Made by a program: the position numbers and the translations under genes. Under the pieces are notes generated by a model. It was not told the DNA's origin and ran no database searches. It was given only the letters and a program-made list of their open reading frames with translations. Below, piece by piece: positions 15,631 through 23,539 of a DNA stretch of 64,000 nt; within the stretch, counting starts at the first letter, position 1, and each line of letters opens with the position of its first letter. The stretch is from Phytomonospora sp040655735 (GTDB lineage Bacteria; Actinomycetota; Actinomycetes; Mycobacteriales; Micromonosporaceae). The stretch covers positions 225,109-289,108 of the forward strand of contig NZ_JBFAKK010000012.1 of the NCBI RefSeq assembly GCF_040655735.1, given 5' to 3'.

Positions 15631-16569
15631 CTACTTCCCGGCGAAGGCGTCGACTCCGGTCAGTTGCGCCGAGAGCGTCCACAGCCGCGCGGCCTCGGCG
15701 GGGGCGATGGCCTCCGGTGCCGGGTCGGGGGCCTCATCGACCTCGCAGTCTTGGAGGTGCACGCCGCCCAGTCCTTCGAGCTGCGGTGAGGTCGCTGCCC
15801 AGACGGCCGTCGCGGCACCCTGTTCGGGGGTTTTGAAGCCCTCGCCGATCTCCTTGCCGTCCTCGTCGATCCAGCCCATGGCGACCATTTCGGCCTTGGG
15901 CAGGTGCCGCTGGAGGGGCGTGAGGATGGCGCCGGGGTGGAGGGAGAAGGCGCGGACCTTCGACTCGCGGGCGAGGGCGTCGAGGTGGGCGGCGAAGAGG
16001 ATGTTGGCGGTCTTGGCCTGGGCGTAGGCCTCCCACTTGTTGTAGCCCTGCCCGAAATGGACGTCGTCCCAGCGGATCGGTGAGCGCCGAAGATCGCCGG
16101 AGGAAACGACGACGACGCGGGCGCCGGGTGCGAGCGAGGGCCAGAGGCGGTTGGCGAGGGCGTAGTGGCCGAGGTGGTTGGTGGCGAACTGCGCTTCCCA
16201 GCCGGGGCCGATGCGCGTTTCGGGGCAGGCCATGATGCCGGCGTTGTTGATGAGGATGTCGATGCGGCGGCCGGAGGCGCTGAAGCGCTCGGCGAAGGCG
16301 GCGACGCTGTCGAGGTCGCCGAGGTCGAGGGTGTCGACCTCGGTGTTGGGGATGTCGGCGAGGTTCTCGGCGGCGACGTCGGGTCGTCGTGCCGGGACGA
16401 CGACCCGGGCGCCGGCGCCGGTGAGCGCGCGGGTGATTTCGAGGCCGAGGCCGGAGTAGCCGCCGGTGACGACGGCGAGTTTGCCGTGCAGGTCGATGCC
16501 GCGCAGGACGTTGAAGGCGGTGCTGGTGGCGCCGAAGCCCGAACCGATCTTGTGTTGCGGTGTGGTCAT
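15631..16569 (-). CDS. Short-chain dehydrogenase/reductase
   Basis: 312 residues with the cofactor motif TGGYSGLGLEITRAL, the structural LINNAGIMACP and the catalytic YAQAK (Tyr-x-x-x-Lys); the catalytic serine is in VVVSSGDLRR. It belongs to the oxidoreductase group often annotated as retinol-dehydrogenase-like; NADP preference is plausible from VPARRPDV. Start ATG 16569 lacks a Shine-Dalgarno but has TAGCGT seven bases before it, preceded by a 19-base spacer and TTGACC, a MerR-family type promoter. A MerR-type regulator is encoded 0.8 kb upstream. Confidence 0.88.
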   Translation of the reverse strand: MTTPQHKIGSGFGATSTAFNVLRGIDLHGKLAVVTGGYSGLGLEITRALTGAGARVVVPARRPDVAAENLADIPNTEVDTLDLGDLDSVAAFAERFSASGRRIDILINNAGIMACPETRIGPGWEAQFATNHLGHYALANRLWPSLAPGARVVVVSSGDLRRSPIRWDDVHFGQGYNKWEAYAQAKTANILFAAHLDALARESKVRAFSLHPGAILTPLQRHLPKAEMVAMGWIDEDGKEIGEGFKTPEQGAATAVWAATSPQLEGLGGVHLQDCEVDEAPDPAPEAIAPAEAARLWTLSAQLTGVDAFAGK

Positions 16570-16576
16570 GGCGGCG

Positions 16577-16607
16577 ACGCTACGACCTGGAGCGCGCTCT
16601 AGGTCAA
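16577..16607 (-). promoter_or_regulatory. MerR-type promoter of the SDR gene
   Basis: On the minus strand: TTGACC (-35, 16607-16602), a 19-base spacer and TAGCGT (-10, 16582-16577). The spacer region is covered by a 22-base near-perfect palindrome at 16584-16605 (GACCTAGAGCG/CGCTCCAGGTC, one mismatch). An over-long spacer with a palindrome is the hallmark of promoters activated by DNA twisting by MerR proteins. Confidence 0.65.
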
Positions 16608-16661
16608 GGCTCGGGGGGATGGCTCGGGCGGCACGGTTCGGGAGGGTTTGGGGCGGGTCCG

Positions 16662-16740
16662 TCAGCTGAAGCGGGTGAGGTCTTGGGGGTCGTGGAGGTC
16701 CCACATGCGGTGGCGGCCGCGGAGTCGGCGCACGAGCAGC
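16662..16740 (-). pseudogene. Short C-terminal fragment of an unknown gene
   Basis: The minus strand reads RHRMWDLHDPQDLTRFS then TGA at 16662-16664, which looks like a genuine protein end, but the frame has no sensible upstream part: at about 16740 it runs into the DUF397 remnant on the opposite strand. Probably a deletion scar. No family identified. Confidence 0.3.
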
Positions 16741-16913
16741 CGCGGTGGAGGCGGCGGGAACGCGGGCAATTGCATCGAAGCGGGCCACCTCGCCAACGGC
16801 ACCGGCATCGCCCCCGAGACACCAAGGACCGCACCGGCCCCGTCTTCACCTTCACGCCCGACACTTGGACCGGCTTCGTCGCCGGCCTCAAGTCCGGCGA
16901 GTTCGACGGCTAG
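16737..16913 (+). pseudogene. DUF397-family remnant with frameshift
   Basis: GGGGGNAGNCIEAGHLANGT in one frame is continued after a small shift by RDTKDRTGPVFTFTPDTW and FVAGLKSGEFDG then TAG. This is the complete C-terminal two-thirds of a DUF397 protein, the small partners of XRE regulators in actinobacteria. The N-terminal WRKSSYS segment and the partner XRE gene are missing. Its TAG stop begins a MITE-like end sequence. Confidence 0.75.
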
Positions 16914-16967
16914 GGCGTGTCTTGTGCAGTGTCGGGCGAGTTCGGGGCACGCTCAGCACACGCCCGA
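16911..16967 (+). mobile_element. Possible shortened MITE (third locus)
   Basis: TAGGGCGTGT at 16911-16920 matches the ends of the two 166-bp elements and again falls in a stop codon. An inverted ACACGCCC lies at 16958-16965. The core between is unrelated and only 37 bases long, and there is no TA on the right. It may be a deletion derivative or a related family. Confidence 0.35.
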
Positions 16968-17003
16968 GACAGGCCGTGAACCAACACCGCCCTTTGTGGA
17001 CGC

Positions 17004-17246
17004 TCATCCGGCGCTGACGGTCAGAGTCGCGCAGTCGTCGACTCCCAACCCGGACAGCACGGCCCGGATCCGCTCCAGGGCCGCGGTCGGGTCCGAGCTC
17101 GCCGCGATCTCCAGGTCAAGGTGGCAGCGGCCCATGCCACCGCCCGCCCCGCTGACCTCGCCGTCGAGCTCGAACGCCGCTTCCAACGCCTCCTCGACCT
17201 CATCACGGTCGATCGGCAGCCCCACGAAGACGATCTCGACGAACAC
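17004..17246 (-). CDS. Small hypothetical protein
   Basis: 80 residues; VFVEIVFVGLPIDRDEVEEA, then GMGRCHLDLEIAASSDP and an end ALTVSAG-like strand pattern suggest an alpha/beta sandwich. Unknown family. GTG 17246 is chosen because GGAGG lies six bases before it. It lies 79 bases downstream of the MerR gene on the same strand and could be its operon partner. Confidence 0.5.
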   Translation of the reverse strand: MFVEIVFVGLPIDRDEVEEALEAAFELDGEVSGAGGGMGRCHLDLEIAASSDPTAALERIRAVLSGLGVDDCATLTVSAG

Positions 17247-17325
17247 CACGGTCCTCCATCCCAGCTTGTTCACCGATGCGACCAGCTCTGTTCCCGCTGC
17301 CCAGCCTTCAACCGTCCCTGACCAC

Positions 17326-18078
17326 TCAACTCTCCGCGCCCTCTGCGTCCCCGCCCCGCACCTCCAGGTACGCACTCAGCCGAGTGGCCGCCTTCAGCAT
17401 CGCCAAACCCTGCCACCGCAACCTGTCCCGCCAATCGCTCAACGCACGAGACAAACCCTCCGTCCCCCCGGCCGCCCGCACCTGCCGCACCACCTCGCCG
17501 ATCTGCCCCAAGAGGTAACCCCCACGCCTCAACAGATGCGCCAGCTCGGCATCACGAACGTCGGCCGCCTCGTAAACCCGATACCCCGTCCCCGGATCCC
17601 TTCTGGGCGAGAGGATCCCGAGCTCCTCCCAGTTCCGCAGCGTCGCCGGCGTCACCCCCAGCAGATGAGCCAGCTCGCCGATGGACCGAGGCTCGGCGGC
17701 CGAGCCCGCCGACCCTCCGTCGGCCACACCCGGTTCATCCTCGCCCCCGCGCACCAGGTCGCCCACGGCTTCACGCACAGACTCAAGAGTCGCCCGATCC
17801 CTCAACAACCTGCTGTGCCCCCGGTCGATCGTCAGCAGCACGTCATCGACGTTCCCGTCGTTCGCCGCGAGCATCACCCTCCCTCCCGTCGCGTACCCAT
17901 AGGCCACGACGAGAGCCAGATAGGCCCTGAGCGCAGCGGCGTGAACCTCCGTGTAGACCCGGTACCCACTCGCCGTCCGCTCCGCTTCCGGCAGGAAGCC
18001 GTCGGCCTCATAGTTGCGCACGGCCTGAGTGGAGATCCCGTGCTCGCGGGCCAGATCCGTCGGTCGCAGTCTTCTCAT
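17326..18078 (-). CDS. Regulator with two MerR helix-turn-helix domains (TioE type)
   Basis: 250 residues with two MerR DNA-binding heads: RPTDLAREHGISTQAVRNYE (residues 5-24) and, after about 110 residues, SIGELAHLLGVTPATLRNWE, each followed by the GYRVY wing. Proteins of this double-headed layout occur near antibiotic-resistance or biosynthetic genes. It is divergent from the erythromycin-esterase-like gene with long inverted repeats between them, so that gene and itself are likely targets. The MerR-type promoter of the SDR at 16577 is another possible target, although its palindrome differs in sequence. Confidence 0.82.
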   Translation of the reverse strand: MRRLRPTDLAREHGISTQAVRNYEADGFLPEAERTASGYRVYTEVHAAALRAYLALVVAYGYATGGRVMLAANDGNVDDVLLTIDRGHSRLLRDRATLESVREAVGDLVRGGEDEPGVADGGSAGSAAEPRSIGELAHLLGVTPATLRNWEELGILSPRRDPGTGYRVYEAADVRDAELAHLLRRGGYLLGQIGEVVRQVRAAGGTEGLSRALSDWRDRLRWQGLAMLKAATRLSAYLEVRGGDAEGAES

Positions 18079-18082
18079 CGTG

Positions 18083-18151
18083 TTGAGACTTTACCGACCA
18101 CATACGCGACGAACGCCGCCAAAGTCTCAACGGCTGTCTCAAAGATAAGAT
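18083..18151. promoter_or_regulatory. Inverted repeats between the MerR and esterase genes
   Basis: TTGAGACTTT (18083-18092) and its exact inverse AAAGTCTCAA (18121-18130) are 28 bases apart, and a third partial site GTCTCAAAG is at 18136-18144. TAAGAT at 18146-18151 is a plausible -10 for the esterase, eight bases before its ATG. On the other strand TAAAGT, overlapping the first arm, is a plausible -10 for the MerR gene. Confidence 0.5.
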
Positions 18152-18159
18152 TGGGACAC

Positions 18160-19293
18160 ATGCCAGCAACCGAAAAGACCCTCGAAGACCTCGTCCCGCC
18201 CTCCTGCGAACTCCTCGGCCTCGGCGAGCCCACCCACCTCGAACCGGCCTTCGCCCGCCACCGCAACGAGCTCTTCGAACAACTCGCCACCCTCACCGAC
18301 CTCGGCTTTCGCTCCTTCGCCATCGAGAGCGACCGGATCGCGGGCCTCGCCGTCGACGACTACGTCCGCGAAGGCGTCGGCACCCTCGACTCCGTGATGT
18401 CCGAGGGCTTCTCGCACGAGTTCGGCAAAGTCCCCGCCAACCGCACCCTCGTCGCCTGGTTGCGCGACCACAACGAGGGCCGCCCGCCCGCCGAGCGCAT
18501 CTCCTTCCACGGCTTCGACTTCCAGACCGAGACCGTCAACGCCCCCAGCCCCCGCACCTACCTCGAACACGCCCGGGACTTCCTGAAGCTCGACCTCGAC
18601 ATCGCCGGGGTCGCCGGCGACGACGAGAAGTGGCACCGCACCGAGTCCATCATGGACTCCACCAAGTCCCCCGGCCGCTCTGCGGAAGCCGCACGGCTCC
18701 GGGCGATCGCCGAAGACCTCCGCACCGCCCTCAACAGCCGCGACCGCTCGCACCCCGCCTGGCACCGCGCCCGACTCCACCTCGAAGCCGGCATCGATCT
18801 CCTGCGCTACCACCGCCAGTCGGCCGAACAAATGGACGAGACCCGCCGCATCTGCCGCCTGTCGGCCATGCGCGACGGCATCATGGCCAAGAACCTCCTC
18901 GACATCCGCGAGCGCGAATCCCACCGCGGCCCCACCCTCGTCTACGCCCACAACCGCCACCTGCAGAAGAACTTCGCCCAGATGACGATGGGCCCCTACA
19001 ACGTCACCTGGCCCCCGGCCGGCGCGCTCATCGCCCCGATCCTCGGCGACCGCTACGCCTTCATCGCCGGCAGCCTCGGCAGCAGCTCGGCCATCGAGCT
19101 CGGCGAACCTCCCGCGGGCACCTACGAGGCGGCCCTCCAGCGACCGGACGGAAAGTGGTCGCTGACAACGGTTCCCGAACTCGGCTCCGCCCAGACGCGC
19201 ACCGACACCAACCCGATGCAGGGCTACTTCCCCCTCGACACCGAGACCCTCGATCAGGCCGACGCGCTGCTCCACGTCACCGGTCCGCGGTGA
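18160..19293 (+). CDS. Erythromycin esterase-like protein
   Basis: 377 residues. The family motif appears as LGLGEPTHLEP (Glu23 and His26, the GEATH box whose His/Glu are catalytic in Ere enzymes), a second glutamate is in FAIESDRIAGLAVDDYV, and another conserved His is in VYAHNRHLQK. Ere-type enzymes open macrolide lactones, but many actinobacterial homologues have unknown substrates (EreA-like/succinoglycan-biosynthesis-type hydrolases). It is divergent from a double-MerR regulator, which suggests induction by a small molecule. The message is probably leaderless. Confidence 0.8.
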   Translation: MPATEKTLEDLVPPSCELLGLGEPTHLEPAFARHRNELFEQLATLTDLGFRSFAIESDRIAGLAVDDYVREGVGTLDSVMSEGFSHEFGKVPANRTLVAWLRDHNEGRPPAERISFHGFDFQTETVNAPSPRTYLEHARDFLKLDLDIAGVAGDDEKWHRTESIMDSTKSPGRSAEAARLRAIAEDLRTALNSRDRSHPAWHRARLHLEAGIDLLRYHRQSAEQMDETRRICRLSAMRDGIMAKNLLDIRERESHRGPTLVYAHNRHLQKNFAQMTMGPYNVTWPPAGALIAPILGDRYAFIAGSLGSSSAIELGEPPAGTYEAALQRPDGKWSLTTVPELGSAQTRTDTNPMQGYFPLDTETLDQADALLHVTGPR

Positions 19294-19352
19294 TCGGCGA
19301 GCCGGCGGCCGGACCGCACTAGAGTCGGGTCTTCCCGGATGACAGGAGAGCC

Positions 19353-20273
19353 ATGTCCACGCTCGAATTCGGTCCCGCCGTCGAACTCCTCGGCCACTGG
19401 CTGGTCAGACAGGGCGCGCCGACGGTCGCCGCCGAGTTCGTCGACGCGATCCCGCAGGGCTCTCCGGTCACCCCGCTCGACGGACCCGACGCCGTCGAGC
19501 GGCTGCTCACCGACTTCGTCGAGCAGCCGCTCGGCCGTCCCCTCGACGAGCCCACCCGCGTCCTCATCGCCGCACTCGCCGCCGCACTCGCCACCGAGGC
19601 CGGCGAGCTGGTCCAGGTCACCACCGCAACGCCCGGCGAGCTCGTCGTGGTCGGCAAGAATGCCGAGGGCGGCAAGGTCTTCGGCCTCTCCCTCACACCC
19701 GCCACGCAGACGGACCCGGCCGATCCCTTCGAGCGGCTGCGGCTCACCTGCGCGGTCCTCGGCGAGTACGTGTGGCTCAACAACAACGACCGGCTCGACG
19801 TCGACGTCTCCGCCGAACGCCACGGCCTCGACGACCCCACCGACCTGCCCGCCTTCGCCGCCTGGTGGCCCACCTCGACCACCGCCGAGCGGCTGCTCGG
19901 CCACCTGTGGGACGAGCCCGGCCCACCCGTGCCCGTCGACGACGTGGCGTGGACCGAGTTCGCCGAGTGGTTCCACGAGCACAACGACGCCGGCGCCCGC
20001 AGCGGCGCCTGGGCCATGGAACTCATCGACGACGACGCCCTCGGCGACCCCGAGGCCCGCTACCCCGGCGACCGGCTCGTCGGCCGCCTCGGCGACGAGG
20101 TGCTCGCCGGCGCCCGCGAACTCGCGGGCGCCGACGTGCGCGCGGTCTACGGCATCGGTGTGCCCCTGCCCGACAACGACAGCGACGACGATGAAGATTT
20201 CGGCGTCATCGCCGCGGTCATGTTCGTCGGGGACGAGACCGTGAGCGTGCTGACGGTGTCCGCCTCGGTCTAG
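19353..20273 (+). CDS. Hypothetical acidic protein
   Basis: 306 residues, strongly acidic, no signal peptide, no membrane helix, no family recognised. Some segments (AWWPTSTTAERLLGHLWDEP; WTEFAEWFHEHNDAG) are Trp-rich; the tail LPDNDSDDDEDFG is highly acidic. GGAGAG precedes ATG 19353 and TAGAGT at 19320 is a candidate -10. Convergent with helR. Base composition and codon use are like the neighbours, so it is likely real. Confidence 0.6.
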   Translation: MSTLEFGPAVELLGHWLVRQGAPTVAAEFVDAIPQGSPVTPLDGPDAVERLLTDFVEQPLGRPLDEPTRVLIAALAAALATEAGELVQVTTATPGELVVVGKNAEGGKVFGLSLTPATQTDPADPFERLRLTCAVLGEYVWLNNNDRLDVDVSAERHGLDDPTDLPAFAAWWPTSTTAERLLGHLWDEPGPPVPVDDVAWTEFAEWFHEHNDAGARSGAWAMELIDDDALGDPEARYPGDRLVGRLGDEVLAGARELAGADVRAVYGIGVPLPDNDSDDDEDFGVIAAVMFVGDETVSVLTVSASV

Positions 20274-20297
20274 GCCTCCACGCCCGGAGTCCAGCGC

Positions 20298-22427
20298 CTA
20301 CGCACTCGTCAGCACCACCAGTCGCTGCGTCGCCCGTGTCATCGCGACGTAGTGGTCCACCGCGCCCTCGATGCCCTCACCGAAGTCCTCCGGGTCGACC
20401 AGGATCACCAGGTCGAACTCCAGGCCCTTCGACAGCGTCGGCGTCAGCGAGCGCACGCGCGAGCGCGCCTCGAAGCCCGGATCGCCGATGACACAGGCGA
20501 TCCCCTCGGGGTGCTCGGCGAGCCAGTTCGCCAGGATCGCCTCGCGGTCCGAAGTGGACCCGTGCACGACCGGGATGCCGCTCTTGCGGATCGAGGTCGG
20601 CACGTTGGCGTCGGGCAGCGCCGCCCGGATGACCGGCTCGGCCTCGACCATGATCTCCTCGGGCGTGCGGTAGTTGATGCTCAGCGAGGCCGTCTCGACG
20701 TTCGTCAGGCCGATGCGCGCCAGCCGCTCGGTCCACGACTCGGTGAAACCGTGCCGGGCCTGCGCCCGGTCGCCGACGATGGTGAAACTGCGCGAGGGAC
20801 AGCGAAGCAGCAGCATCCGCCACTCGGCGTCGGTGAGCTCCTGCGCCTCGTCGACGACGATGTGCGCGAAGGGCCCGGCGTACTCGTCCTCGCCGCCGGT
20901 GTCGTGCGGGCTCACGTCGACGATGACGCTCTGGATGTCCTCGGCGCGAAGCATCGTGACGAGACCTTCCCCGTCGTCGGCGGCGATGAGGTCGCTGACC
21001 ACCATGTCCATCTTCTCGCGCTCGGCGGCCTCGGCGGCCTTGAGACGGCGCTGCCGCTGCGAGGACTCCGGATCGCCGAGCCGGTGGCGCGCGGCGTCGA
21101 GGAACGGGATGTCCGACAGCGTCCACGCCTGCGCGTCGGCGCGCTTGAGCCTGCGCACGTCCTGCGGCGCGAGCCAGGGCGCGCACTTGCGCAGGTAGGC
21201 CGGGACCGCCCAGAGGTCGCCGACGATGTCGTCGGGCTCCAGCAGCGGCCACGCGCGGTTGAGCGCCGCGCGCAGTTCCCCGTTGCGTTCGAGGGACTTG
21301 CGCAGCTCCTCGGCGGTTTCCTCGTCGTCGTGCTTGTCGACCAGGATCGCCACGAGCATGTCCCAGATCTGTTCGCGCGCCTCGTTGTGCGGCGTCCCAG
21401 GGCCGGGGGCACGGAAGGCCTCGGCCCAGTCGGCGACGGTCAGCCGGATCTGCGACCACGGCGTGCCCACGAGCATGCCCTTGGCCGGCGGCTCCTCGTA
21501 GAAGCGGACGGCCTCGTCGAGGACCTTCACGACGTCGATCGACCCCTTGAGGAGCGCGACCTCCCGGTCGGTCTCCTCGGCGACGGCCGCGCCCTCCGGG
21601 ACGAGGTTGCGCAGCGTGCAGGTCTTGACGCCCTCCTCGCCCAGGCTCGGCAGGACGTCGGCGACATAGGACAGGTAGGGCTGGTGCGGGCCGACGAACA
21701 GGACGCCGCCGTTGCGGTGGCCGAGCCGGGGGTCGGCGTAGAGCAGATAGGCCGTGCGGTGCAGGGCGACGACGGTCTTTCCCGTACCGGGCCCGCCGTC
21801 GACGATCAGGGCGCCGTTCGAGCCGGCGCGGATGATCGCGTCCTGGTCGGCCTGGATCGTGCCGAGGACGTCGCGCATCTGCGACGAGCGACTGCCGCCG
21901 AGGCTGGCGATGAACGCCGACTGGTCGTCGAGGGCGGCGTTGTCCTCAAGGCCCTCGGCGGTGAAGACCTCGTCCCAGTAGTCGGTGACGCGGCCGTCGG
22001 TCCAGCGGTAGCGGCGGCGGCTGACCAGGCCCATCGGGTTGGCGTGCGTCGCGCCGAAGAAGGGCTCGGCGGCCGGCGCGCGCCAGTCGAGGAGCAGACG
22101 CCGCCCGTCGTCGTCGGTCAGACCCAGGCGGCCCACGTACACCGGTGTGCGGCCGTCCTCGCCGACGATGCGGCCGAGGGTGAGGTCGACCCCGAACCGG
22201 CGCAAGGTGCGCAGCCGCGCGGTGAGGCGGTAGATCTCCTCGTCGCGGTCCATGGCGGCCTGCCCGTGGCGCGTCTGTGTCCTGCGCGCGGCGTCGAGGC
22301 GGTCCTGGAGCTCGTCGATGTTCTTCCGCAGCGTCTCGGCGATGAGGGCGAAGTGGCGCTCGTCGTCGGCGATCAGGGCCGGGGCGGCCTTGGCGGCGAG
22401 GTTGGCGGGAAGGTCGAAGGCGGTCAC
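20298..22427 (-). CDS. helR: RNA polymerase recycling motor ATPase HelR (HelD-like)
   Basis: 709 residues of the UvrD-like superfamily 1 helicase group. Walker A GGPGTGKT is at residues 211-218, Walker B/motif II is HIVVDEAQELTDAEW, motif III IVGDRAQA and motif VI YVAMTRATQRLVVLTSA at the very end. The N-terminal coiled-coil (about 25-75) is the arm that reaches into the RNA polymerase secondary channel in HelD proteins, and the long insertion between motifs corresponds to the PE-loop domain. HelR proteins dislodge stalled or rifamycin-bound polymerase and give rifamycin tolerance. GTG start with GGAG eight bases upstream. No clear rifamycin-associated element was found upstream. Confidence 0.85.
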   Translation of the reverse strand: MTAFDLPANLAAKAAPALIADDERHFALIAETLRKNIDELQDRLDAARRTQTRHGQAAMDRDEEIYRLTARLRTLRRFGVDLTLGRIVGEDGRTPVYVGRLGLTDDDGRRLLLDWRAPAAEPFFGATHANPMGLVSRRRYRWTDGRVTDYWDEVFTAEGLEDNAALDDQSAFIASLGGSRSSQMRDVLGTIQADQDAIIRAGSNGALIVDGGPGTGKTVVALHRTAYLLYADPRLGHRNGGVLFVGPHQPYLSYVADVLPSLGEEGVKTCTLRNLVPEGAAVAEETDREVALLKGSIDVVKVLDEAVRFYEEPPAKGMLVGTPWSQIRLTVADWAEAFRAPGPGTPHNEAREQIWDMLVAILVDKHDDEETAEELRKSLERNGELRAALNRAWPLLEPDDIVGDLWAVPAYLRKCAPWLAPQDVRRLKRADAQAWTLSDIPFLDAARHRLGDPESSQRQRRLKAAEAAEREKMDMVVSDLIAADDGEGLVTMLRAEDIQSVIVDVSPHDTGGEDEYAGPFAHIVVDEAQELTDAEWRMLLLRCPSRSFTIVGDRAQARHGFTESWTERLARIGLTNVETASLSINYRTPEEIMVEAEPVIRAALPDANVPTSIRKSGIPVVHGSTSDREAILANWLAEHPEGIACVIGDPGFEARSRVRSLTPTLSKGLEFDLVILVDPEDFGEGIEGAVDHYVAMTRATQRLVVLTSA

Positions 22428-22628
22428 GGCGTCAGCTCCGATCGGGTGCGGTGCGGAGGTGGGTACGGTCGCTTCGGTGCGGGTCTCGGCGCTGGGGTGT
22501 GGCGGCGTGCGTATGGGAGCTCCCGGTGTGCGTCATGGCTGTGAGCAGCGATTATTGCCCACGCCGACGGCGGGAGAGGGGGGCCGGTGTGGCCTGGTGA
22601 GCGGGGCCCTGTATATATGTTGATAGTG

Positions 22629-22660
22629 GAAGGGAGCCCCGGGCTCGCCTTCCTTTTTTG
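22629..22660 (+). terminator. Strong rho-independent terminator without an upstream gene
   Basis: GGAAGGGAGCCC pairs with GGGCTCGCCTTCC and is followed by six T at 22655-22660, the best intrinsic terminator in the window. It faces the plus strand, where no coding gene lies between the divergent helR start (22427) and the hydrolase (22706). It could end a small RNA or attenuate the hydrolase operon leader. TATATATG at 22613 is the only AT-rich stretch upstream. Confidence 0.75.
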
Positions 22661-22685
22661 TTGCCCGGGGACCGGCAGCCCGCTT

Positions 22686-22707
22686 ATATTCACTACAATC
22701 TGAATAT
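22686..22707. promoter_or_regulatory. Palindromic operator overlapping a start codon
   Basis: ATATTCA (22686-22692) and TGAATAT (22701-22707) are exact inverted repeats with an 8-base spacer; the right arm includes the first bases of the hydrolase ATG. AT-rich symmetric sites like this are typical of MarR/GbsR winged-helix repressors, and such a regulator is the second gene of the operon. Confidence 0.55.
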
Positions 22708-23539
22708 GGAGAATCTGTCCGGCCTGCTCGACCTTCCCGGCACCCGCCTGCGCTACCGCGACCGGCCCGGACGCCGACGCCCCGTCGTCCTGACCCATGG
22801 CGCGGGCATGGACCACGCCATGTTCGAGGCGCAGGCCGAGGCCCTGCACGTCGAGGGCCACCGCGTCGTCACCTGGGACCTGCCCGCCCACGGTGAGTCC
22901 CTGCTCGCCCCGGGCACGCGCTTCACCGCGCGGATCGCCCTCGACGGCCTCGGCGCGCTGCTCGACCACCTAGGCCTCTCCCGGCCGGTCCTGGCCGGCC
23001 ACTCCCTCGGCGGCAACCTGTCGCAGGCGTTCGTGCGTCTGCGGCCCGACCGGGCGTTCGCGCTCATCGTCGTCGACTCGACCTGGAACACCGGGCCGCT
23101 GAGCCGTTTCGAGCGCGCGATGCTGCGCCTTGCGGCCCCGTCGCTGGCCATGATCCCCGCCTCCCGGCTGCCCGCGCTCATGGCGAAGGCCTCGGCCGTG
23201 ACCCCCGAAGGCATCGCCTCGGCGGAGGCGACCTTCGCGCGCATGCCCAAGCCGGTCTTCCTCGACGTGTGGCGCGCGACCACCTCGCTCGTCGAACCCG
23301 ACGCGGCCTACCGCACGCCCGTCCCGCTGGGGCTGATCCGCGGGGAGAAGGACAAGACCGGCAACATCGCCACCGCGATGCCCCGGTGGGCGGCCGCCGA
23401 ACGCGTGGCCGAACACGTCATCCCCGGCGCCGGGCATATCGTGACCCTCGACAACCCCGCCGCGACGAGCCGGGCGATGCGCGAACTCATCGCGTCCTGG
23501 GAGGCCGGGGCCGCCGCGAACACAGAACAGGGGCGATGA
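22706..23539 (+). CDS. Alpha/beta hydrolase
   Basis: 277 residues. Oxyanion motif LTHGAGMDHAMFEAQ, nucleophile elbow AGHSLGGNLSQAF (serine), a candidate acid in IRGEKDKTGN and catalytic His in IPGAGHIVTLDNP: a complete triad. Small-molecule esterase/lactonase type; substrate unknown. The ATG lies inside a palindromic operator. The stop overlaps the start of the GbsR-like regulator by four bases (ATGA), so hydrolase and regulator are one autoregulated operon. Confidence 0.82.
   Translation: MENLSGLLDLPGTRLRYRDRPGRRRPVVLTHGAGMDHAMFEAQAEALHVEGHRVVTWDLPAHGESLLAPGTRFTARIALDGLGALLDHLGLSRPVLAGHSLGGNLSQAFVRLRPDRAFALIVVDSTWNTGPLSRFERAMLRLAAPSLAMIPASRLPALMAKASAVTPEGIASAEATFARMPKPVFLDVWRATTSLVEPDAAYRTPVPLGLIRGEKDKTGNIATAMPRWAAAERVAEHVIPGAGHIVTLDNPAATSRAMRELIASWEAGAAANTEQGR

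Noticed and set aside
22428..22600. Possible rifamycin-associated element upstream of helR
   Set aside because: No inverted GCTTGCGGCAAG-like sequence could be found in the upstream region on either strand.
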